Shown here piece by piece: positions 46,469 through 58,294 of a stretch of 64,000 bases of DNA. Positions within the stretch are counted from its first letter, which is position 1. Each line of letters begins with the position of its first letter. Source of the DNA: Utricularia gibba (lineage: Eukaryota > Streptophyta > Magnoliopsida > Lamiales > Lentibulariaceae); contig NEEC01000014.1 in NCBI GenBank assembly GCA_002189035.1, positions 684,501 to 748,500 on the forward strand, written 5' to 3'. A program made the position numbers and the translations under genes. The notes below the pieces were generated by a model. The model saw only the letters and a program-made list of their open reading frames with translations, ran no database searches and had not been told where the DNA came from.

Positions 46469-47964
46469 ATGAATTTTTTCAGATCCATTTTGGCAGATGA
46501 TTCCGATCCGCCGGAATCCGGGAACTCCGTCAAGGGCTCCGTTGATTCAACTGCCCTCGTATCAGAAACCGCTGGTGGCGAAGTTTCGGTTTCTCATACG
46601 GATAACGCATGGAGCTTTGGGGGGATGCTCAAGAATTTAGCGGCGCGATCCGAATCGGTGATCGAGACGTATCGCAAGGATCTTGAGGAATTCGGGTCGG
46701 GTCTCAAAAAAGAGACTGAGATTATTCGAGTGGTGGCTAGTCGTGCTGTGAAGGATCTTCCGGCTTCGCTGGAGGCGGGTGCATCAGTCGCGCATGGTGT
46801 GTTCGATGGCGTGCTGAAATCAACTGCCGAGATTATTTCGAGGGAAATGGGGTCCGATGGCGAAACTGATACGCCAGGAAAGAATGGTGGCATGAATTCA
46901 GGTAGGTATAGTCGGTTTGAGGCGCAGTTGAGTGCCCTTCAAGGTGATTTGAATACATTCTGTGAAGACCCGGCTGACTTGGCGGAGTTTGAGAATTGGA
47001 GATTGAAATTTCAGGTAGAGGAGAAAGGTGATGAAATTGACTTTTTGATTGTTAAAAGTGGCACTCTTGATGGGATATATAATAAAGTGGTTCCCAGTAT
47101 GGTCGATCGGGAAACGTTTTGGTGTCGATATTTTTACCGAGTGGATAAGCTTAAGCAACCGGAGAAGATTCGAGAGAGTCTTGTGAAGAGAGCGATGTCT
47201 GGAGAGGAGGATGATGATGAGTTGTCTTGGGATGTCGATGATGAAGAGGACGGTCATGGGATCAATCAGGATGTTCTCCTAAAGATGAATACAAGCGGTG
47301 GCGACCGGGATACAAGAGTGACTGATGAAAGCTTGCTTCTTGCTGAGAACCAGGGTGCTTTGAAAGAGAAATTAGATGGCGTGAAGGAGGAAACTGTTGT
47401 GGAGACAGAAACAAGTGTTGGGAGTGGAGTTGTAGAAGTTGTTGATGAAAGTTCGACACTTTCTGATGGGCCAAACCATTTGAATGCAAAGTTACATGAG
47501 GAAAAGGAAGGAGCGATTGTTTTGAAAGATGATCATAGCAAGAATGAGACTGTGGTCTCAAGTGGTACAGATGCTACACTTGATGATGGAGTAAAGAATA
47601 GGAATATTGATGCAAACAATGAAAGTCGTGGGGATGTTTTGCAGGATAAGAAAGAAGATGAATCTCCAGTTAAGAAAGGCAGTGCGGAAAATAGTGATAA
47701 TGTAGTTGAAGAGAAAAGGATGCAAACAATTGACTCTAAAGAGGAGCGCGAGAATGGTTCTAATCACAAGGAAAGGAGGATACAGATGAGTTGAGTTGGG
47801 ATGAAATTGAGGACACTGCAAGTGATGAGGAGAACAAAAGCTCAGCTGCCAAACATGGGGCGACAACAGATAGACCTGCTTTGAGGAAGCAGTTGAATGT
47901 GAATGAGGATGATGAAGATTTGAGTTGGGACATCGAGGATGATGATGAACCTGTGAAATCTTGA
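46469..47964 (+). CDS. BSD-domain protein with acidic C-terminus (apparent frameshift)
   Basis: Intronless gene. The N-terminus is MNFFRSILADDSDPPE; an amphipathic conserved segment WSFGGMLKNLAARSESVIET leads to the BSD domain, centred on FWCRYFYRVDKL (about residues 215-235) with its Phe-Trp hallmark. BSD domains occur in transcription/repair factor TFIIH p62 and in synapse-associated proteins; the plant protein's role is not established. The first frame stops at 47792-47794, but the conserved acidic tail continues in the +1 frame (EDTDELSWDEIED to EDLSWDIEDDDEPVKS, stop 47964), so one base appears missing at about 47769-47779. With the correction the protein is about 500 residues. LSWD recurs three times in acidic surroundings. 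Confidence 0.87.
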
Positions 47965-48445
47965 TGATGGTTAGAATGATTCTGTGTAAATATCCCTTTT
48001 TCATATTTAGCTTCAAGTAGAACCAAACTACAGGGTGGTATGCTTTTATTTGCCCCCATTCATCTGTGTTGTTGATGCTATGTATCATAATCTTGTGCTT
48101 GTGAATAGTACAGAATCTTGATTTCTTTAATGAATCTTGGAATGCATAAGTTTCAGACTTCATGGTTCAAAATGCCAATTGTTGCTCCCAGTGAATTGGA
48201 AATTATAATGTTAAATTGCAGGTTAGGAGAGCTCAGTGAAGTGATGTTCATCAGATTCAATAGGAGTTTCTTGATCAAACAGCGCATGGTAAGAAGAAAC
48301 CTGTTCCAATGTTGGGAAGAAAAGGGACCGCTGCCTGATGTCTCTGGTTTGATCTTGAGGAAACAAATGCCAACCTTCTTGCGGCAAATTTCAATAAAGA
48401 CGGAAATTTTGTTCTCTTGATGGAGTTTGGGCAAGAAAAGGAGTC
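47965..48445. other. Convergent 3' spacer
   Basis: 3' UTRs of the BSD gene and the OSCA gene. No convincing gene is seen. Confidence 0.55.
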
Positions 48446-51400
48446 TCATAAAAACCCAAGTAGTTCTTCCACCACATTTTCCACTGCTTCGGCCCCAAAG
48501 CTCGTCGACTTCTTCAAATGGGAACCCTTTCTCCTGGTACTCACAGTCGCAGTAACTTCATCGTCGATGTCCGGCGGAGCCTTCACATCAACGCCTTTGA
48601 ACACTGGATGCACGTAAGCTTCTTCCAGGTACGCCTTCAGATCCAGATTTGGCTCGATTGCTCGATCTACGGTGTCTTTTTTCATGGCTTCCTGTTCAGT
48701 CAAATGCGGTAGAAAAAATGAGTGTAGCTAGCAGTAGAAAGTATGGCCGGAGTTTTCAGTTGGATAGATTGAAAGATAAAAACTGACGTTCAGTGGATAC
48801 TGAACGAACGCCGACTCGAATCTGCCTTTGCAGAAGCGGTGAAACCATATGGTGAGGATTACGAGAATGAGTAGCAGTGGAGTTGATTTTGCAGCGTTTT
48901 TCGTGCTCAGAAGTCCCATCAGAAGAATCTGCGACAGAATTAGCCCTAGAAGGACTCGGCGATGCACGTCGGGCCAGAATTTTGCGCCGCTCTCGTACTT
49001 CTGATCGTATACATTGATTATCTGTACATGAATCAGTTCTATGAATTAAACCATGCATCAACTCCTGAAGCTTTGGTTAAGGTTTTTTGTTTTTTACCTG
49101 ATGGCGGTAGATTGTGTATGAGAAGGCGAAGAAGATGATGATGAAGGGCAAGATCACAGGAGTGACAACGGAGTACACGAGCCCTAACAAGATGTAGAGT
49201 TGTATTCTGGGCTCTGTTATGGAAAAATTCACTGATCCTGGATCCATGGCGTGTACCCTGTCTTCTTCTGTTTTCACCATGAATGTGTTCTTGAGGTGAA
49301 ATACAATCAGAGGACCAAGTCTAATTACCTCTGCAGCAATCCCTGCCCATCCATCCACCATCACGTAAGTAATGAAAAAGGTTGCCTTCATTGGAATGGC
49401 AACGCCTATTGTCTTGGGAATCCTGCAAGAGACTACATCCATTTAGTGCTGAATTTCTTTTCAGTTACTGGTATGCTGTGCGTGTTGGTTTCCTGTGAAG
49501 GTTAGAAGATGAGAAGAAAAATACTCTGATGGGGGCTGGTTAAGGAACTTGTGAAGCTGTTGGAATGCTGCTCCTGTAATGATGCTTCCAAAGAAGACAT
49601 TGACGAGTATGAACAGATGATACTTGGAAGCAGTTCTTCGATCGAGGACAGAAAAGGATGTATAGCCTTCAATTTTGGACATGGTGGTTAAAATTCCAGG
49701 AAGCACTGCCATAAACACCTTTAGAGCAAGCCCAGGTAGGAATCCCTGAACAATGGATTTGATGCTTTCCCTGGTTTAGAATTGAAAAGCAGATCATCAT
49801 TAGTCATGAAGAAATACAAAAAGCCATTGTAAGAGAAGGTGAAGAAGGCCCTAACATTGAAATCAGTGGTCTTAGAAATGGCAAAACTTTTTCGATGCCA
49901 TCAATGCTGGCCAGGGATTGCACAAATGCAATAGGGATCATGAAGAAAAAGGTGAGAAAGAATGTTGAAACACCAACTATCAGCCTTTTGATGCTGAGCT
50001 GAACATATGGTATAGCAAGATTGTCCCAGAAAATGTCACTTGGTTCAGGGGCACATTCTGTTAGCCAAGCAGTTGGATTAGACGTTTGCTGAGTTTGAGC
50101 ACAAACCGCAGCCCCCCACCTGCTTCTGAACGAGACGAATGCAGCAGGGATGATGTACGTGGGATCTTTGATCACCTTTTCTCTCTCTGCAAGTTCCTGC
50201 GTGAAACGACATCTGTAGATGGTATTCTCCTGCTTTCTCAAACGTATGTTAAGAGGCTCACTTCTCTGTTTATCTCTTGGAGTTCTCTCGTGTAATAATC
50301 CATTGCATCCACTGATTTTCCATACAGGCCCCACAAGCCTTCCTGTACGCAAATCAAGGAAGCCAACTGAATGTTCTTGAAGAAAATTTTGATGCAGGAC
50401 GCAAGATGAGAACTCACCCTGGTTCTTGGTCTCTTTTTTGGGTTCCTCTCAAACCGCATCTCATAGTAAGTAAACCAGTTCCTTAATCTCTTCTTCTCAT
50501 CCACCAGTGCAGCTAGATACTTTGTGTTGTATACCACCTGCAAGCGCATTTCATATTGATGTGTGTGGAGCCAGGACCAAAGGTTGTCAAGGTTAATCTG
50601 TTCGTGTGATGCAGATCAAGGACAAACCTGATGCAAGAGATAATTGTCAGGGTGGTTTATGCGAAAGAAATTATCGACTTGCTCGCTGACTGATTCATCC
50701 GAAGATGGAGGAATGCTTCTAACCAGGACCTCATAATGGAAAGAGAACTTGTTAGAGAACCAGACTATCAAGAACAAACAAGGTTGCAGAGGATGCAGAT
50801 GAATCAACACCAGCTATGATTCAGGATATGCACATACTGTGAATTGCTCCGGCTGGCGCTTAGCAGAAGCTATGAAATGCAAGCGCTTTCTGGTGATGGA
50901 CTCGTATTCTTTATAAAGGATATGGCAGGTCCAGAATGTCACTACATATGCCATCAGTATATGTGCAAGAAACCTGAGCAGCAGCATCAGGTATCCTCAG
51001 TTTCAGCATACTTACAGTGAATATCAAAAGGAGAGCAACTACCTAGACGCTCACCTTAGAGAACCTGCAGGAACATTAGATATGGAAAGCTTATCTATGT
51101 TACTGTATGTTAGATCCTTGATGCCATCCAGGGTGCCCCCTGTCCAGTTAATCGGCACCAGTACCACGAAAGCTAAAGCTGCTACTGGGACAAAGATTTT
51201 TAATCTGCACTCAAGAAAAGAAGCTGGAATTCAAGTTCTTTCGATGGATTGAAGACCAGAACTGCAAACACTAACCCAGAAGGTATATTCGAATGTAGGC
51301 AACAGAGTCGAGGCCAGCATGCTCGATAAGCTCGGGCTCCGGCATCCTGAGGGCTTGGGGCATCCATGTCCAGAACTTGAGGTATGTTCTGAAATCAAGA

Positions 51401-51591
51401 TTGACAAATTTGTTCACCAATACACCAGAGCTGGTCTTGGGACTTGCTCTGGCCCCCTTGAGGTACCATTTTGGGAAGTAAACTCTGTCGTTTATGGGTT
51501 GCAGCCGCAGGAAGGCAAATGCAAGTAGAAAGGTCAAGGCAGAGGAAAGGTTTATGTATGCTGCCGTAGATATATCTGTTAGATTCGCCAT
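48446..51591 (-). CDS. OSCA1-clade hyperosmolality-gated Ca2+ channel (CSC1-like)
   Basis: Mechanosensitive cation channel of the OSCA/TMEM63 family, at the plasma membrane or an endomembrane. The ATG at 51591 begins MANLTDISTAAYINLSSALT, the first helix, followed by AFAFLRLQPINDRVYFPKWY and the loop helix LIEHAGLDSVAYIRIY typical of clade 1. The cytosolic domain includes VLVRSIPPSSDESVSEQVDN and AAFVSFRSRWGAAVCAQTQQ. The pore-forming helices (old DUF221) include FFLTFFFMIPIAFVQSLASI, GIEKVLPFLRPLIS, VFMAVLPGILTTMSKIEGY, KATFFITYVMVDGWAGIAAE and YSVVTPVILPFIIIFFAFSY. The tail ends at 48446. About eleven exons all keep frame. Homologues such as Arabidopsis At4g02900 are osmosensing Ca2+ channels. 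Confidence 0.93.
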
Positions 51592-52094
51592 TTTTTTTTA
51601 ATCAGCACTTCAACATGTCTCCTACAGGAATCAAGGCCCAAATGTACATGAAAAATGCGGTGCTCCGACGACGGTGACCGGGGGAGTTTTCCGGCGAAGG
51701 CGTATGCTAATTATGGTAAGTTTTAGGACGGGTGTTCACGTTTTCACGTTCAGGGACATGTGTGTTGGTTGCTATAAATAGTTGGATGGCCGAGCTTCAA
51801 TCCCTGCATGAACCTTCTCCATGGGTCATTCCGTTTCCCCTCTCTGGTCATAGCCACTCAATAGATGGACCCTGCGCTCGTTTGCCTGCAAATTTTATCA
51901 AATGTTCATGTTTCATATTTCAATGCAAATACACGGGGAAAAAAAAAAACAGCGCCATCTAACACAATTAGCACTCATCTGATATAATATGGAATGTTAC
52001 TTTTATATTAAATAGTAGGCATTCATCTTTGACCTAGTAACATTTAATCTATGTGTTAGTCACTATTACACGTATTGTGGCAAAAAGATCGATT
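51592..52094. other. OSCA 5' flank
   Basis: Promoter and 5' UTR of the OSCA gene, including a T8 tract directly before the start codon. A TATA-like octamer lies at about 51772-51780. No gene is seen. Confidence 0.5.
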
Positions 52095-52165
52095 GTGACT
52101 GCTGGGATTCGAGCCCAGGTCTCCACGGCCACAACGTGGAATTCTAACCACTAAACTACAGTCAC
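52095..52165 (-). tRNA. tRNA-His (anticodon GUG)
   Basis: A 71-nt cloverleaf on the minus strand. The acceptor arm pairs GTGACTG with CAGTCAC (7 bp); the anticodon stem CCACG/CGTGG encloses the loop TTGTGGC, so the anticodon is GTG (52130-52132 on the plus strand). The T arm is TGGGCTCGAATCCCA. No intron, and no encoded CCA, as expected for a nuclear gene. It sits 75 bp beyond the DGP3 stop codon in the same orientation. Confidence 0.96.
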
Positions 52166-52239
52166 ATGTTCGCTATTAGTATTAGCTCTAATGAATATAT
52201 CTGAGAACTAACCTGAAATAGCTTCTACCGGCGCTGTTG

Positions 52240-53997
52240 CTAAGCCGGCGGATGCTCCAGAGCTACGTGTCCGAGTCTTCCCTTTCGAAAATCGGACAGG
52301 ATGCGAAACGCCGCTTGGTGATCATCTCCATTGAAGAGCCGAAGGGCAAGCTTCCGAACAAAACTGCAATGAAATCAGTGGTCATTGAACACTTTGTACA
52401 ATGCCTGCCTCCTTACCATGGAATGGATCTCCTTACGTTCTACCATCTTCACCATTTGCCTCCATCTTATACCGATCTTGCAGGGTTTTGATGCCTGGAT
52501 GCCAGAAGAGGAAGGAACAACCGTCATTGTAAAATCTGGGAGTAGTTGGTATTTATGTTGATAGAGAACGAACCAGCAGAGGGAATCCTTGCAAGCATTT
52601 GCACGAGAATGGCTGCAACTTCAGAGAAATCGTAAGACCTCTCCCCAATGTCATCGCATATAGCTAGCTTAATAGCAGCAGCTTGGTCATTTATTCTCAT
52701 TGGGAGTATGCCAGGTGCGTCCAGGAACTCCATTTCCTTCCCAAACCGAACCCACCTTTCAGAAGAGCGACAGCAGGTTCACAAAACGAAGCTGGAGGAA
52801 AAATACTTTGATCATAATTGACAGGACGTACTTGAGTTCTCTTGTCACACCTGGTCTTGGAGCTGCAGGACACATGCGGCGCTTCAGCAACCGGTTAATT
52901 AGAGATGATTTGCCAACATTAGGATAGCCAACTATTCCAGCCCTCACCTGAAAACATATTCTCAATGCAACTCAGAAATCCAGATAGTGATAAAAAGGAC
53001 TACGAAGAAGCTCAGTCACATGGAAGGATAGTGGTAAAAAGGACTCACTGGGCGTGGAAGTAGGCCTTTGGTTTTGCGCTTGATGTTCACATCTCCTCCC
53101 AGTGCCTTCACTAGCCTACTAATCTTCATGGTACCCTAACTCTCCAGAAACAGCCATAACAGGAACTGAGATACTTGAGTGACGTATAAAAGTAGCTTGA
53201 GGCTGATTTACATACCATACCAAGCTGCCCGTTTGAGAATAAAACTTTGTTCCCTTGCCTAGCAAAGTAACTAGCCCATGCATTTCGATCAGCTGTCGAT
53301 ACCATATCTTCTCTGTTTAAAACAATAATCCTTTTCCTATTCCCCAACCAGAAATCCATCTGTCAGGTTACCAATTAGTTAGTGCAAAAACATGTAATAT
53401 TCTGCCATATGTAATTTGCAGTGGAGCAAGCTAAAAGTGATTCTAACCTGTGGATGGCTAGTGGACAGAGGGATCCTAGCGTCTCGTACGTCAATCACAA
53501 CATCCATCAATTTCAGCTGATCCTTGAGCTCTTTTTCAGTTTTTGCAATGTGACCCGGATACCACTAAACATCGAATTTATTATAAACACATCGACAATT
53601 AGGGGTGAGAAAAGGAAAATGGGGACGCCGTGTCCACCTGAACTTGACGCAATGATTTCGTCCAGTGAACAAGGTCAGCTTCTAACTCGAGCCAATTAAA
53701 TGTATCAGGAACACCATCCGTCTCCCGACCCAACTCCAAATTACGCATACCAGTGGATAATCCAGAAACCTGAAATCAAGGAATCTATTTATACTGAAAA
53801 AAACACTCAGAACACGAATTGAACAAACACTGAGATACTTCAGAATATGAATCTGTTCTCACATGAACGGTGGGCATGGACGTCGAAGTAGAAGCATGAA
53901 CAGCGCGTACGTAGGATGAACGAGAGTCTCTGAAGTTCAAATCACCAGCAACAAGGCCACCGCCGTTGAACCAGGCTCCGGCGAACTGAGATGCCAT
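52240..53997 (-). CDS. DGP3: Circularly permuted GTPase DGP3 (DAR GTPase, YlqF/RbgA type)
   Basis: Plastid-predicted ribosome-assembly GTPase. The start at 53997 gives [18 protein letters not shown]; the leader is basic and acid-poor. The family signature [17 protein letters not shown] is followed by [14 protein letters not shown] (the DAR motif), then G4 LNREDM (about 53300), G1 [15 protein letters not shown] (about 52895-52930), GVTRE, and G3 EFLDAPGIL. The order G4-G1-G3 is the circular permutation expected. The last exons encode [18 protein letters not shown] and [20 protein letters not shown], with the stop at 52240. Exon junctions keep frame. The bacterial homologue RbgA acts in late 50S assembly. 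Confidence 0.92.
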
Positions 53998-54826
53998 CGC
54001 AGAAGCGGAGGTTCCCCGTCGTAGGGTGGATGTATCATATAAAACATAGCATTCTGGATAAGCTGGAGTCAGGCCGGTGCACTTTTGGGCCTTACTCGTT
54101 CCAATATTGGCCCACTAAAAGTGTTCTGTATTTCAGGATTTTATTAATAGATATTAAATGAAATAAAATGAAAATTAATATTTTTAAAATGTTTGATTTA
54201 TTTGGTTAGTTTGATACGGTAGTAAAATATAAAAGTCTCTTAATAAATTTGATTTTTTCTGAAATTTTTTTATTTAAATTACATAATTTTTATTAATAAT
54301 ATATTATAAAATGTAATTTATTTATTAAAATCTGCGCATGTATGAAGATTGTACTCTCAGAGCGTTGCCGTTACACCAAATGAGGTATCGCTTTTCAGCT
54401 CGCAAATCTCGATGCTCTGTTCTGTGAGCACGGACTATCAGGGAAACTCGCCTAGCGGAATTTTTCTTTCTTTGTAGTGTCCGGTGAAGGCGAGTTCACA
54501 GGTAACAATTGGTTCGTTTTTTGGTTATTGGGCTTTGTGAATTTGCATGCAAGACGATCTCGATCATGGGTGCTTTCGATTCCGTCGCTTTTATGAATGT
54601 AGTGGGTTTTGGTTGGAGTCAGCATTGCCATGTTGTGTGTTACGATGTGGGGTGTTCATGGTACGAGTGCTGATTCTTTGTCAATTTCTCTTTATTGGTT
54701 AAACCGAGGGAGTTTAGATTTCAAATGTGGATGGTGTACGCTGGTGTTGTTCTTGTGTTTTTTATATTTAATGGGATCGTGTATCTGCATTTTGCAATAT
54801 GTTTCATTTGTTGTTACCTTAGGGTC
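53998..54826. other. Divergent DGP3/FDM promoter and FDM 5' UTR
   Basis: Contains two site-II motifs (TGGGCC 54086-54091 and its complement 54109-54114), an AT-rich block at about 54120-54340, and the likely FDM first exon (about 54360-54505) followed by a 5' UTR intron ending at the AG at 54821-54822. Confidence 0.5.
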
Positions 54827-57488
54827 ATGGGGAGCACTTCCGCTGCGTGTTCTGATGAAGACACTGACTTCAGTGATTCTGAAATTGAAGATTATGTGGA
54901 GAAGGTTTATGAGGAACTCAAGAATGGGAAGCACGAAGTTAAGGTTTCAGATGGAGGGTTCAATTGCCCCTACTGCTCCAAGGGAAAAAAGCGCGAACTC
55001 CAATATAAAGCCCTCTTGCAGCACGCAAGTGCGATTGGAAACTGTAATTCACAGAAAAGAAGCCGGAGAGACAAGGTGAATCACCTTGCTCTAGCAAAGT
55101 ACTTGGAAAATGATGTGATGGATGATAATTGCTCTCCAAATCCTGTCGTTAAGATGGATCCCCTTGCAGATCATGATGGCGATGAGATGTTTGTCTGGCC
55201 ATGGATTGGCATTGTCGCCAATATCCCAACTCAGTTTAAGGATGGAAGATATGTTGGAGAGAGTGGAAGTAAATTGAGGGATGAGTTAACAAGGAAGGGA
55301 TTCAATCCAACCAGAGTACGCCCCTTGTGGAACTACGAAGGCCATTCAGGAACAGCTATTGTTGAATTTCGAAAGGACTGGACTGGATTTGGAAATGCTA
55401 TGTCTTTTGAGAAAGAATATGAAGCTAATAACCATGGCAGAAAAAATTGGCTTGCAAAAGATGCAGAGAAACAGGATCTTTATGGTTGGGTTGCTCGAGT
55501 TGATGACTATATTTCTAGCAACATTGTTGGAGAAAATCTTCGCAAGATTGGAGACTTGAAAACGATATCAGATATCATGGAAGAGGAAGCAAGGAAGACA
55601 GACAAGCTTCTGGGGAATTTGAATAGTGTAATCATAGCAAAAGACATGCAAGTAATAGAGATGGAGATCAAGTTCAGAGAGACAGAGAGTAAACTAAGCC
55701 AGATTATCAAGGAGAAGGATAATCTCACTCAAACATATAATGAAGGTTGGTGTTTTTCTGCTTGCAGATGTTTCCTTTCATTTGTTTCGGTGCCTGCCTA
55801 AAACTCGTGCATAAATCAGATATAAAAAAGATTGAAACAAGTGCTCGAGATCATTTCAAAAGGATTCTTAATGACCATGAGAAGCGGAAGATGCAACTAG
55901 AAGCACAGCGGAGGGATCTTGAGGTTCGGGGTCAGGAACTCAAAAAACGTGAGACACACAATGAGTCGGAGAAAAAAAAACTTGCAGAGGACCTTGAGAA
56001 GGTAATTTGCTTATGAATACGAAAAGCAGGCAATGTTTACTTTGTTTTTGCTCTGCATATCAATACTTGCTGCACCAGCTTTTTTTGAAGTCAATGTACC
56101 AAGCAGTAGGCTGTGCGAATGCATATGTGTAGTTTCTGGGATTGTTTCTCATGCTCTTACCTTTGTGAACATTATGTGTGGCTCAAGATTCCTTCATTTT
56201 TGGCAATTTACTTGCCTTGGGTCATACTCAGGGATATAAATTGTATCAATCCTTTCTGTCAGCTGCTTTTCATTCTTTTGGGGACAGCAGTAGAAGATTA
56301 TTCTTAGGTTTTCCTTGCAATCTGATCTTCCATCTTGGCCGAGACATGTGTGATTAGTCCACTTTCCCCAATTCATGCTCTAGAATGCTGTTGAAAATGC
56401 TGCATTGCGAGCTGCTGAGGAGGAGCAACAGAAGACGGGTAGTGAAGTAATGAAGTTGGCTGAAAAACATAAGGTATATGAAGTCTCACTTCTCTTGCAT
56501 TATCAGCTTGCTTTAGAACCCGGATATTGCAGTCTAGCCAAAAATGAACACTAACTTGGGTCTCTTATTGTCACAGAAAGAACAGGAGAACCTGCATAAG
56601 AAAATCCTTGTATTGGAGAAACAACTTAATGCAAAACATGCCTTGGCTGTTGACATTGAAAAGTTGAGAGGTGAAGTAAATGTAAAGAAGCAACTGGTAC
56701 AGGAAGGAGGAGAAAATAATGTAGAAATGCTAAATGAAGTGGAGAAATTGGTGAAGTCTATGACAGAGAAGGAACTAGAACTTGAGGAAGCAGAGACATT
56801 TTACAAAACTACACTTACGTATGAGCGCAGGACGACGGACGAGCTACAGGAATCTCGAAAAGCATTGATCAAAGTTAGTTAAACAATGCCTTCTACAGCC
56901 TCACCTTATTTCTTCTACCTCTGACTAGAAAGATCTCCTTCACCCCTTTCGCAACTATGTTTATAGCAACTACAAGAAACGCCTATTCCTGGCCATATTG
57001 GGATAAAGAGGATGGGTGAGCTGAACAGGAAGCCATTCCAAGAAGCAATGGCAAGCAAGTACGGAGGGGATGAAGGACAGGAAAGGGCAGTTGAGGTGAT
57101 CTCAATGTGGGAGGAATATCTCAGGGATTCCTCATGGCACCCTCTCAAGGTTGTCATCATCAATGGTCAACCGCAGGTAAATGCCTCATCATACAAGTAC
57201 ATTTTTCCATATACAATCAATGACAACCTCCATGGTATGACATGACAGTACCAAATAGTTGAAGATGATGAGAAGCTGAGAGATTTGAAGGAGAACTTCG
57301 GCATCGAAGCCTACAACGCCGTCACGACGGCTTTATTAGAAGTAAATGAAATCAACGCCAGTGGAAGATACATTGTATCAGAGCTATGGAACTATGAAGA
57401 GGGCAGGGTTGCAACCCTGAAGGAAGGTGTCCAGAGCTTGTTAGACCATTGGAACGCAACCCGCAAAAGGAAGAGGAGAAACATTTGA
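54827..57488 (+). CDS. FDM/IDN2-type protein (zf-XS, XS, coiled coil, XH)
   Basis: RNA-directed DNA methylation factor; the family binds double-stranded RNA and acts with Pol V transcripts. Six exons: 54827-55745, 55820-56001, 56384-56473, 56577-56873, 56967-57176 and 57249-57488, giving 645 residues. The zf-XS zinc finger is FNCPYCSKGKKRELQYKALL (about residue 44), the XS domain starts at FVWPWIGIVANIPTQ (about 121) and contains GHSGTAIVEFRKDWTGF, a long coiled coil follows (about 245-495), and the XH domain runs from IKRMGELNRKPFQEAM to ALLEVNEINASGRYIVSELW. The complete zf-XS puts it with FDM1-5/IDN2 rather than SGS3. The ATG at 54827 directly follows an intron acceptor. All junctions keep frame. 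Confidence 0.94.
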
Positions 57489-58294
57489 AGCAACTCACGT
57501 TTCAGGTTCCCATTCCCTTCCCATGTTGTAGTAGCAGTAGCAATACACTCGTGCTATCCATTAAATAAAAATCTCATCTTTAGGCCTTTTTTAAGTTAGA
57601 TTTGTTATTTTTTCTATTTTTTTTACTTAAAATTTCTTGTTGTCTAAAACTGTGGGAAAATTTAATAATATTTAAAATGCATTTAAAACGAATTAAAAGA
57701 TTCCTGGGGAAAAAAAGAACAGCGATAAATGATTTTTAAAATGCATTTAAAATGCGGGCTGCTAAGATACCACTTTATCAAAAAAACTGTAATTACAAAT
57801 AAATTGACTTCGCTTCGTGTCGACACCACAGACATGAATGAAAATTCTCATTAAATGCATTTAATATGAATTAAAAAATTTCCGTGTTAAAAAAAAATAT
57901 ATGAGTGATGGATTTATAGACCACTGAATGAACAAGTACTCCTCAAAATTCAATTGTAATGAATATTCTGAAATAATTAAATGAATTATAATGCGTAATT
58001 TATAATATGGTTTTGTATTTAGTTTTAAATGAAAAATGGAATAAAATTTGATTTCATTGGTATTTATAAATGGGTTATTTATGTGGTAATTATAATTTTC
58101 AATATATTTTAAAAAATAATTATAGAGGTGGATTGTAAAATGGAAATCCCTTCCACATATAAAAGGCAGGCATCGGTTTGTGGTGTTCCCCAGTCCCTGC
58201 TGTGGGTGAGTGAGTTTTCGCTGCGCTTCGTGAGTGTACGTACGTCTTCACTTCCAGAGCTCCATTTTGTCTCTTGGTATTTGTTCTTCGTTCC
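57489..58294. other. AT-rich spacer with patatin promoter
   Basis: FDM 3' UTR, then AT-rich DNA to about 58130. A TATA box TATAAAAG is at 58158-58165, 130 bp before the patatin start codon. No other gene is seen. Confidence 0.6.

Noticed and set aside
47558-48163. 201-codon minus-strand open frame antisense to the BSD gene
   Set aside because: It is His/Ser-rich low-complexity translation of the acidic Asp/Glu codons of the BSD gene, has no homology I recognise and no promoter; a coding shadow.
51732-51962. Plus-strand open frame after a TATAAATA motif, upstream of OSCA
   Set aside because: Short, no recognisable domain, and lies in the OSCA promoter; the TATA-like motif is nearly symmetric and can serve the minus strand.
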